DNA of 64,000 bases, from positions 2,108,001 through 2,172,000 of the forward strand of contig NZ_CP096971.1 in assembly GCF_024758705.1 (NCBI RefSeq), given 5' to 3'. The notes under the pieces were generated by a model. That model ran no database searches, was not told the DNA's origin, and saw only the letters and a list, made by a program, of their open reading frames with translations. The DNA comes from Sphingomonas sp. SUN019. Its GTDB lineage: Bacteria; Pseudomonadota; Alphaproteobacteria; Sphingomonadales; Sphingomonadaceae. A program made the translations under genes and the position numbers. Shown piece by piece: positions 35,705-43,293 of this stretch (positions are counted from its first letter, which is position 1; every line of letters begins with the position of its first letter).

Positions 35705-37008
35705 AGCGCGCATTGTTCTTGCTGGCGACTGTTTCCGGTCTTGGGCTCGCCACGCCCGCCGCGGCGCAGACGGTGGCGATCACCGGCGGCACGGTGGCTT
35801 TGGGCGACGGCTCCGCGCCGATCGAGGGCGGGACGGTGGTGTTCCGCGACGGGCGCGTCGTAGCGGCGGGTCTTGGCGTCGCCGTTCCCGCCGGTGCGAC
35901 GATTGTCGACGCGCGCGGAAAGTGGGTGGTGCCGGGGTTCGTGGCGGGGTTCACCTCGCTCGGTCTCGCCGATGCCGATGGGGTCGAGGAGAGCAACGAT
36001 ACTGGCGCGCGCACGTCGCCGTTCAACGCAGCGATCGACGTCACGCCCGCAATCAACCCGGCCGAGGTGAAGCTGGCCAACGAACGCCTCGGCGGCGTGA
36101 CGCGCGCGCTGATTGCGCCCGACGCTTCGGGGTCGATCTTCGCCGGACAGGGCGCGGTGATCGATCTGGCCGACGATAACGACGCGGTGACCCGGCCGCG
36201 CGCGTTCCAGTTCGTCGAACTGGGTGAGCGCGGCGGGCGCGCAGCGGGGGGCAGCCGCCCCGCGGCCTATGCGATGCTGCGCGACGCGTTCACGCAGGCG
36301 CAGGATTATCGCCGCAATCCCGCTGCGTTCGGGGGGCGCGAAAAGGATTCGCTGCTGAAGCGCGGGGATGCCGATGCGTTGTTGAAGGTGCTCGACGGTG
36401 CGATGCCGTTGGTCGTTCACGTCGAGCGCGCGAGCGACATCCGTACCGTGCTGGGGCTGACGCGCGAGTATCCGAAGCTGAAGCTGGTGCTGACCGGGGT
36501 CAGCGAAGGCTGGATGGTGGCGCGCGAGATCGCCGCGGCGCGCGTTCCTGTGATCGCGGCGGCGCTGGCCGACCTGCCGGCCGATTTCGAGGCGCTGGCG
36601 GCGACCGAATCGAACGCCGGGCGGATGCGCGCGGCAGGCGTCCAAGTGGCGCTGGCGTCGACCGGCGCGTCGGGCGGGGACCATAATCTCAAGCAGTTCG
36701 CCGGCAATCTGGTCGCGATCACGCGGGTGCCGGGGCACACCGGGCTGGCATGGGGCGAAGCGCTGGCGGCGATCACGTCGGGTCCAGCGGCGGCGCTGGG
36801 AATGGACGGCGAGATCGGGTCGCTGCGCGCGGGGCGTCGGGCCGACGTCGTGGTGTGGGACGGCGATCCGCTGGAACTGTCGTCCGCCCCGACCGCGGTG
36901 TGGATCGACGGCCGCGCGCAACCGATGCAGTCGCGCCAGCGCGCGCTGCGCGATCGCTATCTGGTGCCGACCGAGGGGGCACTCCCGAAAGCTTACGAGC
37001 GGCGATAA
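35701..37008 (+). CDS. Amidohydrolase-like protein lacking the HxH metal motif
   Basis: Secreted protein of 435 residues with a signal peptide (KRALFLLATVSGLGLATPAAAQ). It is clearly homologous to the preceding enzyme, including the composite beta domain at both ends and RAGRRADVVVWDGDPLELSS. The first metal motif, IDIHSHLG in the partner, reads VAGFTSLG here, so both histidines are gone. A second His site (GDHNLKQF near 320) remains in part. The GTG start overlaps the partner stop (GTGA). It may form a heteromer with the active partner, acting as a non-catalytic subunit; this is inference. Confidence 0.85.
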   Translation: MKRALFLLATVSGLGLATPAAAQTVAITGGTVALGDGSAPIEGGTVVFRDGRVVAAGLGVAVPAGATIVDARGKWVVPGFVAGFTSLGLADADGVEESNDTGARTSPFNAAIDVTPAINPAEVKLANERLGGVTRALIAPDASGSIFAGQGAVIDLADDNDAVTRPRAFQFVELGERGGRAAGGSRPAAYAMLRDAFTQAQDYRRNPAAFGGREKDSLLKRGDADALLKVLDGAMPLVVHVERASDIRTVLGLTREYPKLKLVLTGVSEGWMVAREIAAARVPVIAAALADLPADFEALAATESNAGRMRAAGVQVALASTGASGGDHNLKQFAGNLVAITRVPGHTGLAWGEALAAITSGPAAALGMDGEIGSLRAGRRADVVVWDGDPLELSSAPTAVWIDGRAQPMQSRQRALRDRYLVPTEGALPKAYERR

Positions 37009-37014
37009 GGTTGG

Positions 37015-37041
37015 ACGCCCCTCCCGACGCGGGAGGGGCGT
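37015..37041. terminator. Strong hairpin between convergent genes
   Basis: ACGCCCCTCCC (37015-37025), loop GACGC, GGGAGGGGCGT (37031-37041) is a perfect 11-bp stem in the 38-base gap between the amidohydrolase pair and the convergent DUF2189 gene. No long T-run follows on either strand, so it is a likely bidirectional transcript end but not a textbook intrinsic terminator. Confidence 0.6.
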
Positions 37042-37046
37042 GAAAA

Positions 37047-37856
37047 TTACCGCACCACCAACCGTGTATAGAGATGCCACGTCGAATAGCCGAGCCACGG
37101 CAGGATCACCGCGAGTCCGATGGCGAACGGGATCAGGCCGAGCGCCAGCAACGCGGCGACGCGCAGGCCCCAGCCCGCGAACGCGGCCGGATTGCGGCGC
37201 GCGGCGGCGAGCGAGGTGCGCACCGCCAGTTCAGCCTCGATCGGCTTGTCGACGACCATCGGGAACGAAACGGTCGAGAAAACGAGCGTGACGACTGCAA
37301 AGGCGAGGCCGGCGAGATTGCCAAGCACGATCAGTTCCCACCCGGCCTGGGAGGTGAACAGCCGACTGAAGACGTCGCTGACCCGAAGCGGAGCCTCGGC
37401 CCCGAACGTGACGTCGTAGATGAGATACGCCGCCACGAGCCAGCCGACGAACAGCGCGCCAAGGCCGATGGTGAGCATCGCGATCGGCATCCGGCTGCGT
37501 CCCCGCAGCGGATCGAGGAAGTGCCACCAGCTCGAATCCTCATTGCTCTCGCGTCGGCGCGCGAGTTCGTAGAAGCCCGACGCGACCGCAGGTCCGGCGA
37601 TCGAGACGCCCGCGACCAGCGGGAAGAACAACGGCAACAGCGGATCGTTGAAGGTCACGATCACCGCCACCAGGCAGATCACCGGATAGAGCAGACCGGC
37701 GAAGATCAGGTCGCCGCGCATCGCCCTAAAATCGCGCCAGCCCTCGGCCAGCGCCCATTGCAGGTCAGCGGAGGTGATCGTGCGGATTTCAGGGATCGTG
37801 TCGGCGGGCTCGACCGCTTGGACGGACTTGGAATTGGACAGGGCAGGATTCATCAC
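37047..37856 (-). CDS. DUF2189 family membrane protein
   Basis: Inner-membrane protein of 269 residues with about six hydrophobic segments after a 40-residue cytoplasmic N-terminus. The N-terminal SADLQWALAEGWRDFRAMRGDLIFAG, the GFYELARRRESNEDSSWWHFLD loop near 95 and the C-terminal LPWLGYSTWHLYTRLV match the DUF2189 family found widely in proteobacteria and often near cytochrome oxidase genes. No function is established. Here it is divergent from the cytochrome c maturation genes ccmFGH. Confidence 0.85.
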   Translation of the reverse strand: MMNPALSNSKSVQAVEPADTIPEIRTITSADLQWALAEGWRDFRAMRGDLIFAGLLYPVICLVAVIVTFNDPLLPLFFPLVAGVSIAGPAVASGFYELARRRESNEDSSWWHFLDPLRGRSRMPIAMLTIGLGALFVGWLVAAYLIYDVTFGAEAPLRVSDVFSRLFTSQAGWELIVLGNLAGLAFAVVTLVFSTVSFPMVVDKPIEAELAVRTSLAAARRNPAAFAGWGLRVAALLALGLIPFAIGLAVILPWLGYSTWHLYTRLVVR

Positions 37857-38043
37857 GATGCGTCCTTTGCTGCATCGCCGATCCGTCCCCCCGGTCTCCG
37901 AACCGGCAGATGACGCAGATTAACACGAAATCGGCCGAAGCGCCAAACGCAGTGGATTCGAGCGGCATTGGCTCTATGGTCGCGACCGTGCAGCCGTTTC
38001 CGACCGTCGCGATCATGATTGCCTTGCGCGGAGCGTGCCGCCG

Positions 38044-39978
38044 ATGACCGCCGAGGCGGGCCTTGCCGCATTGTGGCTCGCCGCGACGCTGGCGGTGCTG
38101 CAACTGATGCTGGCGTATCTGTCCGCGGGGGCCACGAACGAGGCCGCGACGCGCGCGATCCGGCCGGTCGCGATCGTGCAGGGTGCGCTGGCGGCGCTGG
38201 CGATGGCGGCTCTGATCCGCGTGTTCCTCGCCTCCGACATGTCGGTCGCGCTGGTCGCGGCGAACAGTCACTCGGCGAAACCGTGGATCTACAAATTCTC
38301 CGGCGCGTGGGGCAACCACGAAGGATCGATGCTGTTGTGGGTCACGATCCTCGGCGTCGCAGGCGGGGCGGTGGCGTTGCTCGAGCGGCGGCTGGCGGAG
38401 CGGACGTTGGTCGCGACATTGGGCGCGCAGGCGGCGATCGCGCTGGGGTTCTACGCCTTCCTGCTGTTCGCCTCGAACCCGTTCGCGCGCTTGAGCCCCG
38501 CCCCGCCCGACGGCGCGGGGCTGAACCCGTTGCTGCAGGATCCCGGCCTCGCCTTCCATCCGCCGACACTTTACGCCGGGTACGTCGGGCTGTCGGTCGC
38601 GTTTTCGTTCGCGATCGGCGCGCTGATCACGCGCGATGTCGGCCCGGCGTTCGCGCGCGCGATGCGGCCGTGGGTGCTGGGGGCCTGGATATTCCTGACG
38701 CTCGGCATCACCGCGGGCAGCTATTGGGCGTATTACGAGCTGGGCTGGGGCGGCTGGTGGTTCTGGGATCCGGTCGAGAACGCTTCGCTGATGCCGTGGC
38801 TGGCGGCGACCGCGTTGCTCCATTCGGTAACGGTGCTGGCGACGCGCGACGGGCTGCGCGCGTGGACCGTCATGCTGGCGGTGGTCGCCTTTTCGATGTC
38901 GATGCTCGGCACGTTCCTGGTTCGGTCGGGCATCTTGACCAGCGTCCATGCGTTCGCGGTCGATCCGACGCGCGGCAGCTTCATCCTGGCGTTGCTGGTG
39001 ATCTATATCGGCGGCGCGCTGGCGTTGTTCGCGCTGCGCATCGGGACGGTGCGGGCGGGGAACGTGTTCGAACCGGTCAGCCGCGAGGGGGCGCTCGTCG
39101 CGAACAATCTGTTGCTGTCGGTGATTCTGGGCATCGTGCTGATCGGCACCTTCTATCCGATCGTCGCTGCCGGGTTCGGGGTGCAATTGTCGGTCGGGCC
39201 GCCGTTCTTCGACAAGGCGGCGGGGCCGGTGGCGCTGGTGCTGGTTGCGATGATGGGCGTCGGCCCGTTGCTGCGCTGGCGGCGCGACGATGCGCAGGCC
39301 GCGATCGCGCGCGCGACATGGCCGATCGCGGCGACCGCGTTCGCGGGGGCGGCGTTGTTCGTCTTCGGCGGATCGATCGGCGTGCTGCCGTTCCTCGGCC
39401 TGTCGCTCGCCGCGGGGCTGGCGGTGGCGAGCGTCGCGCCGCTCTGGCGGCGTAACCTGACGCGCGCACCGCTGTTCCTGTGGGGCATGGTGATCGCGCA
39501 TCTGGGGATCGCGGTCAGTCTGGCGGGGATGGCGGCGAGCAGCGCGTACACCAAGGAGACGTTGGTCGCGGCGAGCGTGGGTCAACCGGTTCGCGCCGGG
39601 CCGTTCACGGTGACGCTGCAGGGCATCCGCCCGGTGATCGGCGACAATTGGTCGGCGCTGGAGGCGCGGCTGCGCGTCACGCGCGGCGATGGCGCGCCCT
39701 TCACGCTCGCCCCGCAATCGCGCTTCTTCGCGACCCCGCCGACGACGACCAGCGAAAGCGCGATCGCAACGGTGTTCGACGGGCAGCTTTATACTGTGCT
39801 CGGTACAGCGGACGCGCGCGGGCGGTGGCAACTGCGTTTGTGGTGGAAGCCGTGGGTGACATTGATCTGGTTCGGCGGCGCGCTGATCGCGCTGGGCGGC
39901 GCGCTGTCGCTGTTGGGCCATGTACTGCGCGAACGCCGTGTCGCGATCGCCAAGCGTCCTGTCGAGGTGTGGGCGTGA
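38044..39978 (+). CDS. ccmF: Heme lyase CcmF
   Basis: Core of the cytochrome c heme ligation complex, 644 residues with about 15 hydrophobic segments. The tryptophan-rich WWD loop GWGGWWFWDPVENASLMPWL near 233-252 handles heme. HEGSMLLW near 94 and HPPTLYAGYVG near 172 supply conserved His residues. Start at 38044 chosen (MTAEAGLAALW); a GTG three codons earlier is possible. GTGA overlaps ccmG. The genes ccmABCDE are not in this window, so the pathway is split between loci. Confidence 0.95.
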   Translation: MTAEAGLAALWLAATLAVLQLMLAYLSAGATNEAATRAIRPVAIVQGALAALAMAALIRVFLASDMSVALVAANSHSAKPWIYKFSGAWGNHEGSMLLWVTILGVAGGAVALLERRLAERTLVATLGAQAAIALGFYAFLLFASNPFARLSPAPPDGAGLNPLLQDPGLAFHPPTLYAGYVGLSVAFSFAIGALITRDVGPAFARAMRPWVLGAWIFLTLGITAGSYWAYYELGWGGWWFWDPVENASLMPWLAATALLHSVTVLATRDGLRAWTVMLAVVAFSMSMLGTFLVRSGILTSVHAFAVDPTRGSFILALLVIYIGGALALFALRIGTVRAGNVFEPVSREGALVANNLLLSVILGIVLIGTFYPIVAAGFGVQLSVGPPFFDKAAGPVALVLVAMMGVGPLLRWRRDDAQAAIARATWPIAATAFAGAALFVFGGSIGVLPFLGLSLAAGLAVASVAPLWRRNLTRAPLFLWGMVIAHLGIAVSLAGMAASSAYTKETLVAASVGQPVRAGPFTVTLQGIRPVIGDNWSALEARLRVTRGDGAPFTLAPQSRFFATPPTTTSESAIATVFDGQLYTVLGTADARGRWQLRLWWKPWVTLIWFGGALIALGGALSLLGHVLRERRVAIAKRPVEVWA

Positions 39979-40502
39979 CCCGCTGGCGGCTGTGGTTGCC
40001 GCTCGCGCTGTTCGTCGGCATCGCGGCGATCATCGCGATCGGGCTTTACCGCCCCGCCGACCGTACCGTTGCGTCGGCGATGGTCGGCAAGCCGCTGCCC
40101 GATTTCGACCTGAAGCCGATCGTTCCGGGAAAGCCCGGCGTGTCGTCCGCGGCATTCCGGCAGGGCAAGCCGCGGCTGCTGAACGTCTTCGCCAGCTGGT
40201 GCGTGCCGTGCATTGCGGAGGCGCCGCGGCTGATGCGGCTGAAGGCGGCAGGCGTGCCGATCGAGGCGGTCGCGGTGCGCGACACCGGCCCCGCCATCGC
40301 CGAATTCCTATCGCGCAACGGCGACCCCTATGCGGCGATCGGCGACGATCCGGCGAGTTCGGTGCAATTGTCGATCGGCTCGTCAGGGGTGCCCGAGACC
40401 TTCGTAATCGACGGCCGCGGGATCATCGTGAAACAGCATATCGGCGACATCCGAGACGACGACGTGCCTGAGATACTGGCGGCGCTGGAGGCGGCGAAAT
40501 GA
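39975..40502 (+). CDS. ccmG: Thiol:disulfide interchange protein CcmG/DsbE
   Basis: Membrane-anchored periplasmic thioredoxin-like protein of 175 residues that reduces the apocytochrome c cysteines before heme attachment. The N-terminal anchor is about 5-24. The active site is ASWCVPC near 73-79, with GVPETFVIDGRG near 137 containing the cis-Pro. The GTG start overlaps the ccmF stop (GTGA) and the stop overlaps ccmH (ATGA), so the three proteins are translated together. Confidence 0.94.
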   Translation: MTRWRLWLPLALFVGIAAIIAIGLYRPADRTVASAMVGKPLPDFDLKPIVPGKPGVSSAAFRQGKPRLLNVFASWCVPCIAEAPRLMRLKAAGVPIEAVAVRDTGPAIAEFLSRNGDPYAAIGDDPASSVQLSIGSSGVPETFVIDGRGIIVKQHIGDIRDDDVPEILAALEAAK

Positions 40503-40906
40503 AGCGTGCGGCGCTGTTGTTGGCGCTGCTCGCCGCGCCTGCGCTGGCTGATTCGGGCCTGCCGCCCGCGGCGCTCGCCAACACGCAACTCCGCGATCCG
40601 GCCAAAGAGGCGGAGGCGCGCAAGCTGATGGAGACGCTGCGCTGCCTGGTCTGTCAGGGGCAGGCGATCGGTGACAGCGACGCCGACATGGCGGGCGACA
40701 TGCGGGCGCTAGTGCGGCAACGCATCCAGGCGGGCGAGACGCCTGAACAGGTCCGCGACTGGCTGATCGCGCGCTACGGCGACTACGTCACCTACGACCC
40801 CCCACTGTCCGCGGTGACCCTGCCGTTGTGGATCACGCCCCTGATCCTGCTGGCGCTCGGTATCTTTATCGCCCGCGCCAGCTTCAAGCGCCGCCGCAAG
40901 CCCTGA
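40499..40906 (+). CDS. ccmH: Cytochrome c maturation protein CcmH (CcmL type)
   Basis: Periplasmic protein of 135 residues with a signal peptide (MKRAALLLALLAAPALA) and a C-terminal transmembrane helix about 107-126. The LRCLVCQ motif (about 47-53) is the redox site for apocytochrome. It is the short form without the TPR extension, and no ccmI gene follows; the next gene is the convergent TetR regulator. Confidence 0.94.
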   Translation: MKRAALLLALLAAPALADSGLPPAALANTQLRDPAKEAEARKLMETLRCLVCQGQAIGDSDADMAGDMRALVRQRIQAGETPEQVRDWLIARYGDYVTYDPPLSAVTLPLWITPLILLALGIFIARASFKRRRKP

Positions 40907-40926
40907 GCATTCCGACGATCCGGGGA

Positions 40927-41610
40927 TCAAACCGTTCCGGACTGCACCTGCGAGCGTTCGTGCGACAGCGCATCGATTTTCGCCTGCAAGGCGGCGATAT
41001 CACGGATCATGGCGTCCCGGAGCGGCGGAGTGCAGGCCGAGGCCAGAACAAGCCGCACCGACAGGCTCATCTCCAGCGTGAAGCGATCGGGCGGCCAGCC
41101 CTCTGCGATCCACGTCTGGACCACCGCTCCCATCATCCTGAGCAGCGCGTCGGTCAACGATCGTGGCCGGACGATATCGGCGATCTCACCGCTGTCGGCC
41201 GCGGCCTCGACCAGCCTATTCCACCATGCCCAACTCTCGGTGGACAGAATGCCGCGAACCTCGGGCGCGTCGGTGCCGAAGGCGGCGCGAAACAAGCCGA
41301 TGTGGAATTGACGATCAGCCTCGTAATGACCGACCAGCCGGTCGACCGCGATGAGCAGGCTCGCCAGCGGCGTGCCGCCCACTTGGGCCTTCAGTTCGCG
41401 AACGAAGCGCGCGATATCCTCGCGCACCACCAGGCGCAGGATTTCGGATTTGGAGCGCAGAAGGTTGTATGGCGTGGCGGCGCTTACCCCTGCCCGCTCC
41501 GCCAGCAGCGCCATCGAGAAACCCGCGTCGGCGCGCTCGCGGATCAACGCCTGCGCAGCCTCCACCAGATGCTGTCGCCGTGCTGCCAAACGCTCGGAAG
41601 ATAGCGCCAA
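40927..41610 (-). CDS. TetR family transcriptional regulator
   Basis: Repressor-like protein of 227 residues. The N-terminal helix-turn-helix is MALLAERAGVSAATPYNLLRSKSEIL (about 33-58), followed by an all-helical ligand domain. A C-terminal tail of about 25 residues is charged. It is divergent from a flavin-dependent monooxygenase gene, and a 28-bp inverted repeat lies between them, so it probably represses both genes until the monooxygenase substrate or a product is present. Confidence 0.9.
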   Translation of the reverse strand: MALSSERLAARRQHLVEAAQALIRERADAGFSMALLAERAGVSAATPYNLLRSKSEILRLVVREDIARFVRELKAQVGGTPLASLLIAVDRLVGHYEADRQFHIGLFRAAFGTDAPEVRGILSTESWAWWNRLVEAAADSGEIADIVRPRSLTDALLRMMGAVVQTWIAEGWPPDRFTLEMSLSVRLVLASACTPPLRDAMIRDIAALQAKIDALSHERSQVQSGTV

Positions 41611-41637
41611 CGAAAAATCCTTGTTCGAGGATCGCGC

Positions 41638-41665
41638 TTGTAATTATAGCAGACTATAAATACAA
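41638..41665. promoter_or_regulatory. TetR-type operator between the divergent regulator and monooxygenase genes
   Basis: TTGTAATTATAG (41638-41649), spacer CAGA, CTATAAATACAA (41654-41665): 12-bp arms with one mismatch. It is AT-rich in a GC-rich genome and lies 28 bases from the regulator ATG and 35 from the monooxygenase ATG. Confidence 0.75.
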
Positions 41666-41700
41666 GCGGCCGACAACAGAAGTCAGGTGGAGGGATTGTC

Positions 41701-42849
41701 ATGGCGATGCGTCTGAACGACGGGATTTTTCTGGCCCCCTTCCATCCGCTCGACGAGGATCCGACGCTGTGTATCCAGCGCGATCTCGAACTGATCGATC
41801 ATCTCGACCGGCTGGGTTACGAGGAGGCCTGGGTCGGCGAGCATCATTCCGGCGGGTTCGAGATCATCGCCAGTCCCGAGGTGTTCATCGCCGCGGCGGC
41901 GGAGCGGACCAAGCGCATCCGGCTCGGCACGGGTGTCGTTTCGCTACCGTACCATAATCCGCTGACCACCGCGAACCGCATCCTCCAGCTGGACCACCAG
42001 ACCCGCGGACGGGTGATGTTCGGTGTCGAGCCGGGCCTGCTGCCATCGGACGCGTTCCAGATGGGGATATCGCCCGAAACGACGCGCGACCGGATGGTCG
42101 AGGGCGTCGAGGTGATGCTGCGGCTGTTCGCGGGCGAACGCGTCACGCACCGATCGGACTGGTTCAATCTGGTCGACGCCACCTGCCAGCTAAAGCCATA
42201 TACCTGGCCGCATCCAGAGATCGCGGTCGCATCGTCGATCACGCCGTCGGGCGGGAAGCTGGCCGGCAAGCACGGCTTCGGGCTGCTGTGCGTCGCGGCC
42301 ACCCATGCCAGCGGCTACGATGCGCTGGGGGTCAACTGGAAGATCGCCAACGATGTCGCCGCGGCGAACGGCAAGGTCATTGACCCGGCGCGGCTGCGGC
42401 TGGTCGGCCCGGTCCATATCGCCCCGACGCGGGAGGAAGCGTGGGCCAACGTCCAGTACGGCGGGCGACAGTTCGCGGACTATTTCAGCCGCATCAGCCG
42501 TCCCGGGCAGCAGGTCGACACGTCGGTCGATCCGATCCGCAAGATGGTCGACGACGGCGCGGCGGTAGTCGGTACGCCCGACGACGCGATCGCGCAGATC
42601 CGCCGTCTGCAGGAAAAGCAGGGCGAGTTCGGCGTGTTCCTGCAACTCGCGCACAATTGGGCGGATTTCGACAAGACCAAGAAGAGCTACGAGCTCTGGC
42701 GGCGGCACGTGTCGCCAGCGATCAACCGCGCAAACGACATGCGGCAGGACAGCTTCGACTGGGCCACCGGCCACGCGCCCGAGTTCATCAAAGCCGCAAT
42801 GGACGCCGCCGCATCCACAATCTCCCGCCACAACGCCGCAACCGCCTGA
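41701..42849 (+). CDS. LLM class flavin-dependent monooxygenase (luciferase-like)
   Basis: Bacterial-luciferase-fold TIM-barrel oxidoreductase of 382 residues using FMNH2 from a separate reductase. Signatures are the N-terminal LAPFHPLDEDPT, the EEAWVGEHHS loop near 41-50, RIRLGTGVVSLPYHNPLTTA near 74 and GRVMFGVEPGLLP near 104. It resembles alkanal, limonene or sulfonate monooxygenase-type group members, but the substrate cannot be fixed. GGTGGAGG sits just before the ATG. The divergent TetR regulator and operator point to inducible expression. Confidence 0.88.
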   Translation: MAMRLNDGIFLAPFHPLDEDPTLCIQRDLELIDHLDRLGYEEAWVGEHHSGGFEIIASPEVFIAAAAERTKRIRLGTGVVSLPYHNPLTTANRILQLDHQTRGRVMFGVEPGLLPSDAFQMGISPETTRDRMVEGVEVMLRLFAGERVTHRSDWFNLVDATCQLKPYTWPHPEIAVASSITPSGGKLAGKHGFGLLCVAATHASGYDALGVNWKIANDVAAANGKVIDPARLRLVGPVHIAPTREEAWANVQYGGRQFADYFSRISRPGQQVDTSVDPIRKMVDDGAAVVGTPDDAIAQIRRLQEKQGEFGVFLQLAHNWADFDKTKKSYELWRRHVSPAINRANDMRQDSFDWATGHAPEFIKAAMDAAASTISRHNAATA

Positions 42850-43156
42850 GGCTGGATGATGGCGAAGCGGCTGTGACCGCGTCGCTGAGTGAAAGCGCCG
42901 CGGCTTGCTGGTTGCGCGAGTGAGGAGCGGCTTCGCGTTCCGCAGGCGGCAACTGCCGAAGCCCCGACCCGGAACGATGGACCATCGGACCAATGGCAAC
43001 CGACAGCTGTCGTGCGATATTTCGTAGGGTAACGACCAGAAGTGCAATGCGAGAAATCGCAAGGTTGCGCGCACGATCCAAAAAATGCACGGGTTCGGCG
43101 ACCGCAAACTTCATCGCGCGTGTCACGGGGGTGGCTATTTCCAAGGGGGTCTTTCG
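42850..43156. other. 307-bp non-coding stretch before the glycan operon
   Basis: No convincing gene on either strand. A weak hairpin (GGCTTCG 42929-42935 / CGAAGCC 42957-42963) could end the monooxygenase transcript. The right part should contain the promoter of the downstream operon, but no clear -35/-10 pair was found. A strong AAGGGGG ribosome binding site precedes the small ORF at 43157. Confidence 0.5.
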
Positions 43157-43258
43157 ATGAACCGCTTCGCCGCGGCGCTCGTGGTTCATTTCAAGACGAC
43201 CAACGGCAAGATCAGCCGTGACAAGAACCGTGATCGCTATCTGGAGGATGCGCGATAG
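43157..43258 (+). CDS. Possible small protein (33 residues) at head of the glycan operon
   Basis: ATG at 43157 preceded by AAGGGGG at good spacing; the peptide begins MNRFAAALVVHFKT and ends in a run of charged residues. It stops 35 bases before the solenoid-glycosyltransferase gene, which itself has a poor ribosome binding site. It may be a real small protein, a leader that couples translation, or a chance ORF. No family recognised. Confidence 0.4.
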   Translation: MNRFAAALVVHFKTTNGKISRDKNRDRYLEDAR

Positions 43259-43293
43259 CCACGACCATCGCCAGCGGCACGGATGCGGCGGCC

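Noticed and set aside
37976-38047. 23-residue ORF with an ATGA overlap to ccmF
   Set aside because: No ribosome binding site and no conserved feature seen; overlap by chance is likely. Noted in case a leader is found.
37789-39921. Long minus-strand ORF of about 710 codons opposite ccmF
   Set aside because: It is Arg/Gln/His-rich with no motif, and lies antisense to a clear CcmF with the WWD heme motif. Such ORFs arise from high GC at third positions.
42929-42963. Hairpin GGCTTCG/CGAAGCC as a terminator of the flavin monooxygenase gene
   Set aside because: Short stem, long loop and no T-tract; too weak to call as a terminator feature.
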